A DNA stretch of 64,000 nt from Lysobacteraceae bacterium P (GCA_005503055.1 SCOX01000008.1:169756-233755), one strand, 5' to 3'; positions 20,519 through 30,681 are shown, counted from the first letter of the stretch. Translations and numbers: made by a program. The notes: generated by a model from the letters alone, not told the origin.

Positions 20519-20650
20519 ACATGCCCGGCCAGTAAAGCCGGCCTCCTGCAACAGTCCGGTGCATCGCTCCCCACCGGACGCTCGTGGCAACAGCCGCGAT
20601 AATGCCGCCCTGTTTCGCGCTCAAGTGCGCCCCCGCGCCGAAGGACTCCG

Positions 20651-21721
20651 ATGACCGCCACGCCCCCCAAGAACGACCGTTTCCTGCGCGCCCTGCGTCG
20701 CGAACCCGTCGACCGCACGCCGGTGTGGCTGATGCGCCAGGCTGGCCGTTATCTGCCCGAGTACCGCGCCACCCGCGCCGCGGCCGGAAGCTTCCTGGGC
20801 ATGGCGAAGAATCCCGAACTGGCGTGCGAAGTGACGCTGCAACCGCTGCGCCGCTTTCCGCTGGATGCGGCGATCCTGTTCTCCGACATCCTCACCGTGC
20901 CCGACGCGATGGGCCTGGGCCTGTACTTCGTCGAAGGCGAGGGCCCGAAGTTCGAGCGCCCGGTGCGCACGCACGAAGACATCGCGAAGCTGGCCGTGCC
21001 CGACATGGACCGCGAGCTGCGCTACGTCACCGACGCGGTGCGCACCATCCGCCGCGAACTCGACGGCGCCGTGCCGCTGATCGGCTTCTCCGGCAGCCCG
21101 TGGACGCTGGCCTGCTACATGATCGAAGGCGGCGGCAGCGACAACTTCTCCAAGGTGAAGGCGCTCGCCCTCAACGATCCGGCGGCGATGCATCGCCTGC
21201 TGGAGGTCGTCAGCGATGCCGTCATCGCCTACCTGGACGCGCAGCGCCAGGCCGGCGCGCAGGCATTGCAGGTGTTCGACACCTGGGGCGGCGTGCTGTC
21301 GCCTTCGATGTATCGCGAGTTCTCGCTGCGTTACCTGCGCAAGATCGCCCAGGCCCTGCCGCGCGGCGACGAGAAGACCCCGCTGATCCTGTTCGGCAAG
21401 GGCAACGGCGCGTATCTCGAGGAACTGGCCGACACCGGCGCGGAGGGCATCGGCATCGATTGGACCGTCGGCCTGGGCGACGCGGCGCGCCGCACGGGCG
21501 GAAAGGTCGCCGTGCAGGGCAACCTCGACCCGGTGACGCTGTACGCGCAGCCCGACGCGATCGCCCGCGAAGTCGGTCGCGCCCTCGACGACTACGCCGC
21601 AGGCAACGGCGGTTCGCGCGAAGGCCACGTGTTCAACCTCGGTCACGGCATGTCGCCCGACATGAGCCCGGACCACGTCGCCGCGCTGGTGGAGGCGGTG
21701 CACGCGTTGAGCGCGCGCTGA
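20651..21721 (+). CDS. hemE: Uroporphyrinogen decarboxylase
   Basis: Decarboxylates uroporphyrinogen III to coproporphyrinogen III. The 356 residues match: N-terminal [16 protein letters not shown], the [12 protein letters not shown] strand with catalytic Asp, [22 protein letters not shown], and [16 protein letters not shown]. The start MTATPPKND is followed by the conserved FLRALRREP helix. A GATAAT -10-like box sits near 20598. Downstream lies a partial copy of the interspersed repeat. Confidence 0.97.
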   Translation: MTATPPKNDRFLRALRREPVDRTPVWLMRQAGRYLPEYRATRAAAGSFLGMAKNPELACEVTLQPLRRFPLDAAILFSDILTVPDAMGLGLYFVEGEGPKFERPVRTHEDIAKLAVPDMDRELRYVTDAVRTIRRELDGAVPLIGFSGSPWTLACYMIEGGGSDNFSKVKALALNDPAAMHRLLEVVSDAVIAYLDAQRQAGAQALQVFDTWGGVLSPSMYREFSLRYLRKIAQALPRGDEKTPLILFGKGNGAYLEELADTGAEGIGIDWTVGLGDAARRTGGKVAVQGNLDPVTLYAQPDAIAREVGRALDDYAAGNGGSREGHVFNLGHGMSPDMSPDHVAALVEAVHALSAR

Positions 21722-21808
21722 GGGTTCGCGAGTTTCGCAGCAGCGCGCGCCGCGACTGCGGTCGTTGTCGCTCCTGCTCTGCCCGAAGCGAAGCAACAAA
21801 GCACCAAC

Positions 21809-21957
21809 AAAGCTTCCGGGCGACGCAGCCGATCGGAAGCTTTGCTTTGTCGGTTCGGTTTGAAAGCCAAGGTCAAAACGGGTTCCAGCTTTGGCTGGAA
21901 TGACGTGATGGTGCGGAAGGCGTGGCGGCCTGGATCCCCACCTTCGCGGGGATGACG
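21809..21957 (+). repeat. Interspersed structured repeat, partial copy E
   Basis: 3' part only of the element seen complete at 27654. It has the AGCCGATCGGAAGCTTTGC segment, then the GGTTCCAGCTTTGGCTGGAA hairpin and a GGATCCCCACCTTCGCGGGGATGAC hairpin. It sits between convergent hemE and the hybrid kinase, in the same orientation as the other copies. The remaining 280-base gap has no gene. Confidence 0.85.
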
Positions 21958-22001
21958 AGGTCGGGCGGATGGCGTGATCGCGACGACTGCCGGCCACGAA
22001 C

Positions 22002-25000
22002 TCACCGCCTCGGCACGCTCTCCAGCAGACCCGCCAGCATTCCGCCCGTCACCGGCTTGCGCAGGAAGCCCTGGAATCCCGCCGCCGTCGCCTGCGGCTC
22101 CGCGTCCGCGTCGGCGCGCGCGGTGATCGCCAGCAACGGACGCGTGAAGCCCTGCAGGCGCAACTGCTGCGCCAGCGCCAGCCCGTCCATGCCGGGCAGA
22201 TCCAGATCGAGCAGCGCCGCGTCGAACGCTCCCGTCGCCGCTTCGGCCAGCGCGGACAACGCGTGCGACACATGGCTGACGCGGTGCCCCTGCGCACGCA
22301 GCAGGCCACAGATCACTTCCGCCACCGTCGGATCGTCCTCGACCAGCAGCAACCTCAGCGGTCCGCCGCGCGTGGCCAGCAGCGCTTCGGCGCCGTCCTG
22401 CGCGAGCGGCGCGGACACCTGCGGCAGCGGCAGGTCGACGATGAAGCGCGCGCCTTCGCCCGGCGCGCTGTCGACCTCGATCGTGCCACCCATCTCCGCC
22501 GTGAGTTCCTGGCAGATCGCCAGGCCCAGCCCACTGCCGCCATAGCGCGCAGCGGTGCGTGCGCCTTCGGCCTGTTCGAAACGGCGGAACAAGCGCGTGC
22601 GCTGCTCTTCGCTCAGGCCCGGGCCGGTATCGGCGATCTCGAAACGCACGCCCTGCGGCGACAACGCCGACACGCGCAGCGATACCGAACCCTGCTCGGT
22701 GAACTTGATCGCGTTGGCGAGCAGGTTGAGCAGGATCTGGCACACGCGATTGACGTCGCCGCGCAGGCCGCCCGGCACATCGGGATCGACCGTGATGAGG
22801 AAAGCCAGTCCGCGCCGATGCGCCAGCGGCGCCATCAGCGACGCCGCTTCATCGACGACGGTGCGCAGGTCGAAAGGAGCGTCGGCCAGTTCCAGCCGGC
22901 CCGATTCGATGCGCGCCAGGTCCAGTGCGTCGTTCACCAGTCGCAACAGGTGGCGGCCGGCGCGGCGGATCGAATCGACGTAGCCGCGCTGTTGGTGGTC
23001 CAGCGAGGTGTCGAGCAACAGCTCGCTCATGCCCAGCACGCCGGTCATCGGCGTGCGCACTTCGTGGCCGAGCGTGGCGAGGAATCGGGTCTTGGCCAGC
23101 GACGCCTCCTTGGCGACCTCGCGTTCGTGTTCGGACAACTGCCATGCGTGGCGCCGCTTGAGCCTGCGTCGGTATTGGTCCGCCGCCCACCAGCCCAGCA
23201 GCAGCGCCGCGGCCGCGAACGCCGCCACCGCCAACCGCGTCCGCCACCACGGCGGCTGCACGCTGAAGGCGACGCTGCGCGGCTGCGACCAGATGTTGTC
23301 GGCCGCGCGCGCGATGACGTCCAGGCGGTAGTCGCCGGGCTGGAGCTGCGAAAAGATGCGTTCGCCCGTGGCGTCCACGTCGACCCAGTCCGGGTCGTAG
23401 CCGGCCAGACGGAACCGGTAGGCGTTATTGCGCGCGTCATTGAACGAGAGCAGGCGTGCGGTGATGCGCAGGTCGCGGTCGCCCGGTTCGATGCTGAAAG
23501 GCCGCGCGGGGTCGACTGCGATGCGATGGTCGCCACGGCGGACCTCGATGCCCTCCACGACCAACGGCGGCGGCTGCGTGTTCGGCTGCACCTTGGCCGG
23601 ATCGAACATCACCAGGCCTTCGGGCGAGCCGAGCAGCATCAGGCCATCGGCGGGCCGCACGGCGGGCGCACCGCCGAATTCCTGGCTGGGCAAGCCGTCG
23701 CGGACGCCGTACACGCGCACGGACCGCCGCACCGGGTCGACGCGCACCAGCCCGCGCACCGTCGACACCCAGACCACACCCGCGCGATCCACGTTGATGC
23801 CGCTGGCCGACAACAGCGGGATGCCGTCCGCGGTACCCAGTTCCACTTCGCGACGCAGGCCGCTGCCGCGGTCGGCGTAGGCCTCGACCGCGCCGAAACG
23901 GAGCACCCAGACGCGTCCGTCGCCGCCCACCGCAAACCCGTCCAGCCGTTGCGCCGGCAAACCCGGCACGGGTTCGAAGCGATGCGCCTGCGCGTTCCAG
24001 CGCGACAGCCCCTGCGAGCCGCTGACCCATAGCGCGCCGTCGGGACCGCGCGCGACCTGGGTGACGAACACTTCCCTGGGCAATCCGCCCGGATCGCCCG
24101 CGCGCAGGTCGAGCCGCACGTGGCCATCGCGATCGCGCGCCTGCACGCCGCCTTCCTCGGTCACCTGCCAGAGCAGGCCGTCGCGCGAGAGAGCGAGCTT
24201 GGCTTCGCCCACGTGCGGAGCGTCGGCGCCGTCGCCCCCTGCCCAGCGACGCACCTGCGCGGTAGCGGGATCCACGCGCGCCAGGCCGGAATGGAACGAG
24301 ATCCAGACCGCGCCGAGATCGTCCTCCGCCACGTCGAACAGCCAGTACTGGCCGCCGACATTGCGCGCCACGTGCGTGATCGCGCCGGTGGCCGGATCGA
24401 GCCGATCGAGCACGCCGCCGCTGCCGGCCAGCCACATGTCGCCATTGCGTGCCGGCGCCATGCCCCGCACCGACGCGTTCGCTATCGAAGACGGATCGTC
24501 GATCCGGCGCGACAGCACCGCGAACTGGCGCCACGTGCCCGGCAGGTACCACAGGCCGTAGCCGCTGCTCGCGAACCACAGGCCACCTTCGCGGTCCTCG
24601 TAACCCATGACCCAGGACGGCCGCACCAGCCCTTGCGACATGCCGCTGTACAGCGGCACCACGCGCATCTTTCCGTCCTCCTCGCGCCCCAGCCCCTGCG
24701 CGACATCGAACCAGTACGTGCCGGCGCGGTCACGCAGCAACACGTGCAGGATGTTGTCGGCGATGCCCGCGCCGGCCCAGGGCGTGGCGACGTAGCGCCC
24801 GTCCGGATGGCGCACGCCGACGCCCTGCGGCGTGGCGAACCACAGCGTGCCGTCGCGCTCGGCGCTCAGGCCGTTGATGATCGGCGAGACCAGCGCGCTC
24901 CTGGGCACGCGCTCGAAGTCGCGGCCGGTCCAGCGTGCGACGCCACCTTCCTTCGTGCCGATCCACAGCGTGCCGTCGGGGGCGACCAGCAGCTGCGACA

Positions 25001-25529
25001 CCCGCGAATCCGGCAGGCTGCGCGGGTCGCCTTCGCGCGGCATGAAGCGGGTGACGCTTCCGTCCTCGTTGACGCGGTGCAGCCCGTCGTTGGGCGTACC
25101 GAACCAGACGGCGCCGTCCGGCGTGGAGGCCACCGACCAGATGGTGTCGCTGCCCATCTGCGGCGAGTTGGCCTGGTTGAAATAGCGAAAGTGCTTGCGG
25201 TCGGCATCGAGCACCGCCAGCCCCGCCTGGTTGGTGCCGATCCACACGCGGTTCTTCGCATCCACGTGCACCGCCCAGGTGTGGTTGTCGCGCAGCCCCT
25301 GCTCATTGCGCCAGATGCGGAACCCGATGCCGTCGTAGCGCGCCAAGCCGTCGCTGGTGGCGATCCACAGATAGCCGCTGCGGTCCTCGGTGAGGCCGTT
25401 GATGCGATTGGACGGCAGACCGTCGGCGACGGTGATCTGGCGAGGTCGCGGCATCTCCGGCAGGCCCGCCCATGCAGGCGACGCCACCGCACACGCAAGC
25501 ATCAGCCACGCGATTCCCTTTGCCAGCAT
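22002..25529 (-). CDS. Hybrid sensor histidine kinase with periplasmic Reg_prop beta-propeller
   Basis: 1175-residue membrane sensor. A signal peptide (ending ASPAWA) is followed by repeated propeller blades of the two-component-regulator type (GYLWIATSDGLARYDG, WIGTNQAGLAVLD, WFGTPNDGLHRVN, and more) up to about residue 660. A Y_Y_Y domain (YRFRLAGYDPDWVDVDATGE) and one transmembrane helix (about 762-785) come next. The cytoplasmic part has HisKA with FLATLGHEVRTPM (His about 820), HATPase_c, and a C-terminal receiver with LLDLDLPGMDG (Asp about 1110) and LRKPV. It lacks the AraC-type DNA-binding domain of classical HTCS proteins, so output must pass to another partner. ATG 25529 is preferred over a TTG five codons upstream. 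Confidence 0.93.
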   Translation of the reverse strand: MLAKGIAWLMLACAVASPAWAGLPEMPRPRQITVADGLPSNRINGLTEDRSGYLWIATSDGLARYDGIGFRIWRNEQGLRDNHTWAVHVDAKNRVWIGTNQAGLAVLDADRKHFRYFNQANSPQMGSDTIWSVASTPDGAVWFGTPNDGLHRVNEDGSVTRFMPREGDPRSLPDSRVSQLLVAPDGTLWIGTKEGGVARWTGRDFERVPRSALVSPIINGLSAERDGTLWFATPQGVGVRHPDGRYVATPWAGAGIADNILHVLLRDRAGTYWFDVAQGLGREEDGKMRVVPLYSGMSQGLVRPSWVMGYEDREGGLWFASSGYGLWYLPGTWRQFAVLSRRIDDPSSIANASVRGMAPARNGDMWLAGSGGVLDRLDPATGAITHVARNVGGQYWLFDVAEDDLGAVWISFHSGLARVDPATAQVRRWAGGDGADAPHVGEAKLALSRDGLLWQVTEEGGVQARDRDGHVRLDLRAGDPGGLPREVFVTQVARGPDGALWVSGSQGLSRWNAQAHRFEPVPGLPAQRLDGFAVGGDGRVWVLRFGAVEAYADRGSGLRREVELGTADGIPLLSASGINVDRAGVVWVSTVRGLVRVDPVRRSVRVYGVRDGLPSQEFGGAPAVRPADGLMLLGSPEGLVMFDPAKVQPNTQPPPLVVEGIEVRRGDHRIAVDPARPFSIEPGDRDLRITARLLSFNDARNNAYRFRLAGYDPDWVDVDATGERIFSQLQPGDYRLDVIARAADNIWSQPRSVAFSVQPPWWRTRLAVAAFAAAALLLGWWAADQYRRRLKRRHAWQLSEHEREVAKEASLAKTRFLATLGHEVRTPMTGVLGMSELLLDTSLDHQQRGYVDSIRRAGRHLLRLVNDALDLARIESGRLELADAPFDLRTVVDEAASLMAPLAHRRGLAFLITVDPDVPGGLRGDVNRVCQILLNLLANAIKFTEQGSVSLRVSALSPQGVRFEIADTGPGLSEEQRTRLFRRFEQAEGARTAARYGGSGLGLAICQELTAEMGGTIEVDSAPGEGARFIVDLPLPQVSAPLAQDGAEALLATRGGPLRLLLVEDDPTVAEVICGLLRAQGHRVSHVSHALSALAEAATGAFDAALLDLDLPGMDGLALAQQLRLQGFTRPLLAITARADADAEPQATAAGFQGFLRKPVTGGMLAGLLESVPRR

Positions 25530-25701
25530 GTGCGACGGTTCCAACGTTTGTGACCCCGGCGTAGGCTCGACGAAGGCGCGCGGCTTGGCAAGCCGACCCG
25601 ACGCGGCCGGACGAGGACTGCAACGGTTCGTTACGCCGATCGCCCGCCCCGTTCACCCGGCTGCGCCTAGAATCGCCCATCGTCCACGCCGGGAGCGCCG
25701 C

Positions 25702-26451
25702 ATGCCCGCACATCGCACGCTCGCCCGCTCCGTCCCCTCGCCCGCATGGGCTCTGCTGGGCCTGGCGGCCGCCCTCGCCTTCCCGCCCGCACAGGCCGCC
25801 GAGACGGAGACGTTCTCGCTGGATCCGGTGCACACGCGGGTGCTGTTCGCGATCAGCCACGCGGGTTTCTCCCAGGCCTTGGGCACCGTATCGGGCAGCA
25901 CCGGCACGCTGGTGTTCGACCGCGATGACTGGCGCAGCGCGAAACTCGACGTGCGAGTGCCGCTGGAACGGCTGGACATGGGCGACGCGAAGTGGACCGA
26001 CGCCGTGCGCGCGGCGAGCCTGCTCGACACGCGGCGCCATCCCGAAGCGCATTTCGTCTCCACGTCGGTCGAACCGTCCGATGCCGACCATGCCCGGGTC
26101 TGCGGCGACCTCACCCTGCGCGGCGTGACGAAGCCGCTGTGCATGGACGTCACGCTCAACGCGCTCAAACGCCACCCGCTGCCGCCGTTCCACCGCACTG
26201 CCGGCTTCTCCGCCACGGCCACGCTGAGCCGCGCCGACTACGGCATGGGCACCTGGAAGAACGTCATCGGCGACACGGTGGAACTGCGCATCGAAGCCGA
26301 AGCCGAGCGCACGCGCAACGGCACGCAGGCGCCGCCGCCCGCGAGCGACGGGACGCAGGAGCCCGACGCGACGCAACCGCCTGCGGAGCCCGCTTCGAGC
26401 GAACCCGCTGCGACTGAACCTGGGACGACCGAACCCGAGCCCACACCATGA
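25702..26451 (+). CDS. YceI-family periplasmic protein with acidic C-terminal tail
   Basis: 249 residues with a signal peptide ending in AQA and a YceI lipocalin-like fold: FSLDPVHTRVLFAISH, then VPLERLDMGDAKW, SLLDTRRHPEAHF, and CGDLTLRGVTKPLCMDVTL. YceI proteins bind isoprenoid chains such as polyprenyl-quinone precursors in the periplasm. A Pro/Glu/Thr-rich tail of about 35 residues follows the barrel and is unusual for the family. Its stop overlaps the cytochrome b561 start (ATGATG, 26448-26453). A TAGAAT -10-like box is at 25668-25673. Confidence 0.9.
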   Translation: MPAHRTLARSVPSPAWALLGLAAALAFPPAQAAETETFSLDPVHTRVLFAISHAGFSQALGTVSGSTGTLVFDRDDWRSAKLDVRVPLERLDMGDAKWTDAVRAASLLDTRRHPEAHFVSTSVEPSDADHARVCGDLTLRGVTKPLCMDVTLNALKRHPLPPFHRTAGFSATATLSRADYGMGTWKNVIGDTVELRIEAEAERTRNGTQAPPPASDGTQEPDATQPPAEPASSEPAATEPGTTEPEPTP

Positions 26452-27041
26452 TGCTGAGAAATTCCGTCGACCGTTGGGGCCCCGTCAGCCAGTTCCTGCA
26501 CTGGTTGATCGTGCTGCTCATCCTGGGCCTGGGCGTCGTCGGGCTGATCATGGTCGAACTACCCAAATCGCCGCGCTGGTTCTGGGTCTACGACCTGCAC
26601 AAATCGTTCGGCCTGACCCTGCTGGCGCTGATCGCGCTGCGCCTGTTGTGGCGGTTGTTCGCCGGTGCGCCCCGCCCGGTCGCGGGCACCCCGCGGTGGC
26701 AGGAACGCGTGGCATCGATCACGCACGGACTGCTGTATGCGCTGACCTTCGCCGTGCCGCTGTCGGGATGGTTGTACGACTCGCTGAGCGGCCTGCGCCC
26801 GCTGCGCTGGTTCGGGCAATTCAAGGTCCCCAAACTCGCCGATCCGAGCCAGCAACTCGCGCCGGTGATGCGCGACACGCACGAATGGCTGTTCTGGCTG
26901 CTGATCGCGCTCGTTGCCGTGCACGCGGCGGCCGCGCTCTACCACCATCTTTTCCAGCACGACGCCACGCTGGCGCGCATGCTGCCGCGTCGCCGCGCGA
27001 CCGCCCCCACCGACCTGCCCCCCGCTTCGGAGATCCGTTGA
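26448..27041 (+). CDS. Cytochrome b561 family protein
   Basis: 197-residue integral membrane cytochrome of the CybB/YodB type. Four helices are visible, with histidines FLHWLI (helix 1), DLHKSFGL (helix 2), SITHGLLYALTF and RDTHEWLFWLLIALVAVHAAAALYHH (helices 3-4), giving candidate ligands for two b hemes. It overlaps both neighbouring YceI genes and forms the middle of a three-gene operon. E. coli has the related pair yceJ-yceI. A role in quinol or superoxide-linked electron transfer with YceI is inferred from this linkage. Confidence 0.92.
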   Translation: MMLRNSVDRWGPVSQFLHWLIVLLILGLGVVGLIMVELPKSPRWFWVYDLHKSFGLTLLALIALRLLWRLFAGAPRPVAGTPRWQERVASITHGLLYALTFAVPLSGWLYDSLSGLRPLRWFGQFKVPKLADPSQQLAPVMRDTHEWLFWLLIALVAVHAAAALYHHLFQHDATLARMLPRRRATAPTDLPPASEIR

Positions 27042-27601
27042 TGTCGATCAAGTCCGTCCTGCTCGTCGGCGCGCTCGCCGCGCTGGCGTCGACCGCCCCC
27101 GCCCTGGCCGCCGACTACGTACAGACCGCCGGTTCCTCGCTGACCTTCGCCACCAAGTACGAAGGCGAAGTGTTCACCGGCAAGATTCCCAACTTCGCGA
27201 CGAAACTGAGTTTCGATCCCGCACAACTTGCGACGTCGAAGCTGGACGTCGCCATCCCGCTGACCGGCACGACCACGGCCAACACCGATCGCGACGACAC
27301 CCTGCGCGGCGATGATTTCTTCGCCATCGCCAAGTTCCCGCAAGCGCGCTACAGCGCGACGAAGTTCCGCAGCCTCGGCGGCAACCAGTACGCGGCCGAC
27401 GGTACGCTGACCCTGCGCGGCGTCACCAAACCGGTCACGCTGACCTTCACCTGGACGCCCGGCGCGCAGCCGGTACTCAACGGCAAGGCCACGGTGAAGC
27501 GCCTGGACTTCGGCGTCGGCGGCGGCGACTGGGCCGACACCGCGCTGATCCCGAACGAAGTATCGGTGAGCACGAAGGTGGTGTTCGCGGCGGCGAAGTG
27601 A
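27041..27601 (+). CDS. YceI-family periplasmic protein
   Basis: 186 residues; signal peptide ends in ALAADY. The YceI barrel is compact: SLTFATKYEGEVFTGKIP, then KLDVAIPLTGTTTANTDRDD, DDFFAIAKFPQARYSATKF and GTLTLRGVTKPVTLTFTW. The start overlaps the cytochrome b561 stop by one base (TGATG). It lacks the acidic tail of the first YceI in this operon and is the more canonical of the two. It ends just before repeat copy A. Confidence 0.93.
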   Translation: MSIKSVLLVGALAALASTAPALAADYVQTAGSSLTFATKYEGEVFTGKIPNFATKLSFDPAQLATSKLDVAIPLTGTTTANTDRDDTLRGDDFFAIAKFPQARYSATKFRSLGGNQYAADGTLTLRGVTKPVTLTFTWTPGAQPVLNGKATVKRLDFGVGGGDWADTALIPNEVSVSTKVVFAAAK

Positions 27602-27653
27602 CGCGCCGGTAAACACAAGCGATGGGTTGATTCGTTGCGCGGGCTTGTTGCGT

Positions 27654-28223
27654 GATTGCTGTTGGGGTTGCTGTTGCCCCGATGCGGTTGCGGTTGCGGT
27701 TGCTGTTGAACAGCCCAACAGATCGCCAGCCCCGTAGGGCGCCGCACACGGCTGTGCGGCGGTGAGCGCTGAGCCATGGAGTGAGGGCGATGCGGGCTTG
27801 CGAACCACTGGTTCGCGCATCGCCCGAACGCCCGCGCCGCAAGCGCGGGCCTGGCGAATCGCGAACGCGCCTACTCGTCCTCCGGTCGTGGGCCTGGGTT
27901 GGGCCCACTGCTCTTTCTTTTGGTTACCTTTTGACCGAAGGGCATCCAGTCGGACTTTGGGCAAGCAAAGAAAAGTGACCCGAGCGGCGCAGCCGATCGG
28001 AGGCTTTGCTTACGCGTTCGCCTTCGGTGAGAGAGCCAAGATCAAAATGGGTTCCAGCTTTCGCTGGAATGACGTGATGGGGCGGACGGCGTGACAGCCT
28101 GGGTCCCGGCCTTCGCCGGGATGACACTTCGGACGGAGTGACAGCCTGGATCCCGGCCTTCGCCGGGATGACGAGGTATGCGTCGAAGGCGTGACAGCCC
28201 AGGCCGCGCTTCAGCGGGATGAC
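27654..28223 (+). repeat. Interspersed structured repeat, copy A
   Basis: Non-coding element between convergent yceI and a glutaredoxin-like gene. In order: a GTTGCT/GCGGTT hexamer tract; TTGAACAGCC; hairpin GCCGCACA/TGTGCGGC (27741-27760); hairpin GGGCGATGCG/CGCATCGCCC enclosing GCGAACC-ACT-GGTTCGC (27785-27825); hairpin CCCGCG/CGCGGG (27831-27849); the GGTTAC...AAAAGTGACC pair (27922-27980); then dRS3-like hairpins TTCCAGC/GCTGGAA and ATCCCGGC/GCCGGGAT up to 28223. Copies B, C and D share this order. Confidence 0.92.
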
Positions 28224-28245
28224 GACAACGGCGACGCGACTGCGC

Positions 28246-28503
28246 TCAGCCGCCCGCCAGGAATAACTGCAACGCCTGCGCATCGAACGGCCAATCCAAC
28301 TCCGCCCCCCGCGTCTCATCGCGCAGCACCGGCACACGCACCCCGTAGCGCGCCTCCAGCACCTCGTCTGAGTCGATGAACACACTCTCGAACTCTGGCG
28401 CGCGCACCTGCGCCAGCACCGCCAGCGCCAGATCGCACAGATGGCAGTCATCGCGCTGGAACAGCGTCAGGGCGGGCGCTACGGCGGGCACGGCATCTAG
28501 CAT
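28246..28503 (-). CDS. Glutaredoxin-like thiol protein
   Basis: 85 residues with a thioredoxin-type N-terminus TLFQRDDCHLCDLALAVL (CxxC at 20-23), FIDSDEVLEARYGVRVPVL (the conserved cis-Pro after RV), and a short helix at the end. It matches the glutaredoxin 2-like (DUF836) family. Divergent from sdaA; the 105 bases between them hold both promoters. Partner unknown. Confidence 0.82.
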   Translation of the reverse strand: MLDAVPAVAPALTLFQRDDCHLCDLALAVLAQVRAPEFESVFIDSDEVLEARYGVRVPVLRDETRGAELDWPFDAQALQLFLAGG

Positions 28504-28608
28504 CGCAATGCGGCACGGTATGGCGGGGAGGCTCCCGCCGGGCGCGTAGAATAGCGGTATTCCCGGCGCGCCCGTCTTGCGCGCGCTGTCCTTATCACGG
28601 AGCAGTGC

Positions 28609-30006
28609 GTGGCCGTCAGCAGTTTCGACCTCTTCAAGATCGGCATCGGGCCGAGTTCGTCCCACACCGTCGGCCCGATGCGGGCGGCGGCGCGCTTCGT
28701 GCAGCGCTGGCTGCTGGAAGCCGGCGATGGCGACGGTAGCGAGCTGGCACGCACCGCGCGCGTGCGCGCCGAAGTGTTCGGCTCGCTCGCCCTTACCGGC
28801 CGCGGTCACGGCACCGACAAAGCGGTGCTCATGGGGCTCGAAGGCCATCTGCCCAACGAGATCGACCCGGACCTCATTCCGGCCGCGCTCGAGCGTATCC
28901 GCGCCAGCAAGCGCATCCGCCTGTTCGACCGGCACGAGATCGGCTTCGACGAGAAGCACGACCTCATCATGAACAAGCGCCAGAAGCTGCCGTTCCACAC
29001 CAACGGCATGCGCTTCACCGCGTTCGACGCGGACGGCCAGGTGATCGCCACCCGCGACTACTACTCCGTCGGCGGCGGCTTCGTGGTGAACCAGGACGAA
29101 GCGGCCGAAGACCGCATCGTCGCCGACACCACCGACCTGCCCTACCCGTTCCACTCCGGCGACGAACTGCTGGCGCGCAGCCGCGACAGCGGGCTGAGCA
29201 TCGCCCAGCTGATGTACGCCAACGAACAGGTCTGGCGCACGCCGGTGCAGATCGACGCCGGGCTGGACGAAATCTGGAACGCGATGCAGGCCTGCGTGGC
29301 GCGTGGCATTCGCGCGAAGGGCACGCTGCCGGGCGGCCTGCACGTCTCGCGTCGCGCACCGGCGCTTCACGCCGAACTGTCCTCGCGCCCGGAAGCGGCG
29401 ATGCGCGATCCGCTCACCACGCTGGACTGGGTGAACCTGTACGCGCTGGCGGTCAACGAAGAGAACGCCGCGGGTGGTCGCGTCGTCACCGCGCCGACGA
29501 ATGGCGCGGCGGGCATCATTCCCTCGGTGCTGCATTACTACGACCGCTTCTGTCCCGGCGCGAACATCCAGGGCGTGCGCACGTTCCTGCTCACCGCCGC
29601 GGCGGTGGGCATCCTGTACAAGGAGAACGCCAGCATTTCCGGCGCCGAAGTGGGCTGCCAGGGCGAAGTCGGCGTCGCCTGTTCGATGGCCGCAGCCGGT
29701 TTGACCGCGGCGATTGGCGGCACCTCGAGCCAGATCGAGAACGCGGCGGAAATCGGCATGGAGCACAACCTCGGCCTGACCTGCGACCCGATTGGCGGAC
29801 TGGTGCAGATCCCGTGCATCGAACGCAACGCGATGGGCGCGGTGAAGGCCATCAACGCCAGTCGCATGGCGATGCGTGGCGACGGCAAGCACAAGGTGAG
29901 CCTGGACAAGGTCATCAAGACCATGCGCGACACCGGCCGCGACATGCAGGACAAATACAAGGAAACCTCACGCGGCGGGCTGGCGGTGAACGTCATCGAG
30001 TGCTGA
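28609..30006 (+). CDS. sdaA: L-serine ammonia-lyase (iron-sulfur, single chain)
   Basis: Deaminates L-serine to pyruvate using a [4Fe-4S] cluster. The 465 residues have the beta domain first ([19 protein letters not shown]) and the alpha domain with the cluster cysteines in [15 protein letters not shown]-type [30 protein letters not shown]. The start is GTG at 28609; no ATG is in frame nearby. It ends 26 bases before a strong terminator, so it is monocistronic. Confidence 0.95.
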   Translation: MAVSSFDLFKIGIGPSSSHTVGPMRAAARFVQRWLLEAGDGDGSELARTARVRAEVFGSLALTGRGHGTDKAVLMGLEGHLPNEIDPDLIPAALERIRASKRIRLFDRHEIGFDEKHDLIMNKRQKLPFHTNGMRFTAFDADGQVIATRDYYSVGGGFVVNQDEAAEDRIVADTTDLPYPFHSGDELLARSRDSGLSIAQLMYANEQVWRTPVQIDAGLDEIWNAMQACVARGIRAKGTLPGGLHVSRRAPALHAELSSRPEAAMRDPLTTLDWVNLYALAVNEENAAGGRVVTAPTNGAAGIIPSVLHYYDRFCPGANIQGVRTFLLTAAAVGILYKENASISGAEVGCQGEVGVACSMAAAGLTAAIGGTSSQIENAAEIGMEHNLGLTCDPIGGLVQIPCIERNAMGAVKAINASRMAMRGDGKHKVSLDKVIKTMRDTGRDMQDKYKETSRGGLAVNVIEC

Positions 30007-30031
30007 ATTCACAAGCGCGATGTGCACGACG

Positions 30032-30060
30032 ACGGGCCGCGCAAGCGGCCCGTTTTGTTT
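30032..30060 (+). terminator. Rho-independent terminator of sdaA
   Basis: Perfect 9-bp stem ACGGGCCGC/GCGGCCCGT (30032-30053) with a GCAA loop, followed by TTTGTTT. Confidence 0.92.
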
Positions 30061-30111
30061 GAGTCAGACCGAGCAACCGGACCCAACACCTGGACTGCGC
30101 GGCACGTTGAT

Positions 30112-30681
30112 CGTTGTTCGTTGTTTCTGTTGCAGTTGCAGTTGCCGTTGAACAGCCGAACAGATCGCTAGCCGGAGGGCGCCGCACAGGGATGTGCGGC
30201 GGTGAGCGCTGAGCCATGGAGTGAGTGCGATGCCCTGCTTGCGAACCACTGGTTCGCGCATCGCCCGAACGCCCGCGCCGCAAGCGCGGGCCTGGCGAAT
30301 CGCGAACGCGCTCTTGGGGATTCCTGTCGTAGGACTGGGTTGGGCCCACTGCCCGTTCTTTTGGTTACTTTTTGACCGAAGGAAATTCAGTCGGACTTTG
30401 GGCAAGCAAAGAAAAGTGACCCGAGTGGCGGAGCCTGTCGGAAGCTTTGTTTCTGCTTTGTTGTTTCGCCTAAGCAGGAGCAAGAGCAAGATCAAAATGG
30501 GTTCCAGCTTTCGCTGGAATGACGTGATGGGGCGAACGGCGTGACAGCCTGGATCCCGGCCTTCGCCGGGATGACGTGATGGGGCGGATGGCGTGACGGC
30601 CTGGATCCCGGCCTTCGCCGGGATGACGAGATAGGAACGGACCGCGTGACAGCCAGGGTCCCGGCCAGCGCCCGGATGACG
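30112..30681 (+). repeat. Interspersed structured repeat, copy B
   Basis: Complete copy after the sdaA terminator and before the MHYT gene. It begins with a GTTGCA/GTTGTT tract and TTGAACAGCC. The GCCGCACA/TGTGCGGC, GCGAACC/GGTTCGC and CCCGCG/CGCGGG hairpins and the GGTTACTTTT/AAAAGTGACC pair are kept, followed by several GGATCCCGGCCTTCGCCGGG hairpins. Base changes shift the frame of the 65-codon ORF present in copies A, C and D. The rest of the 824-base gap holds no gene. Confidence 0.92.

Noticed and set aside
27781..27978. A 65-codon ORF with similar protein ends in repeat copies A, C and D (also 41359-41556 and 47592-47789)
   Set aside because: It lies within the palindromic element, the frame is broken in copy B, and nucleotide conservation follows hairpin arms rather than codon positions. 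It has no upstream Shine-Dalgarno of its own.
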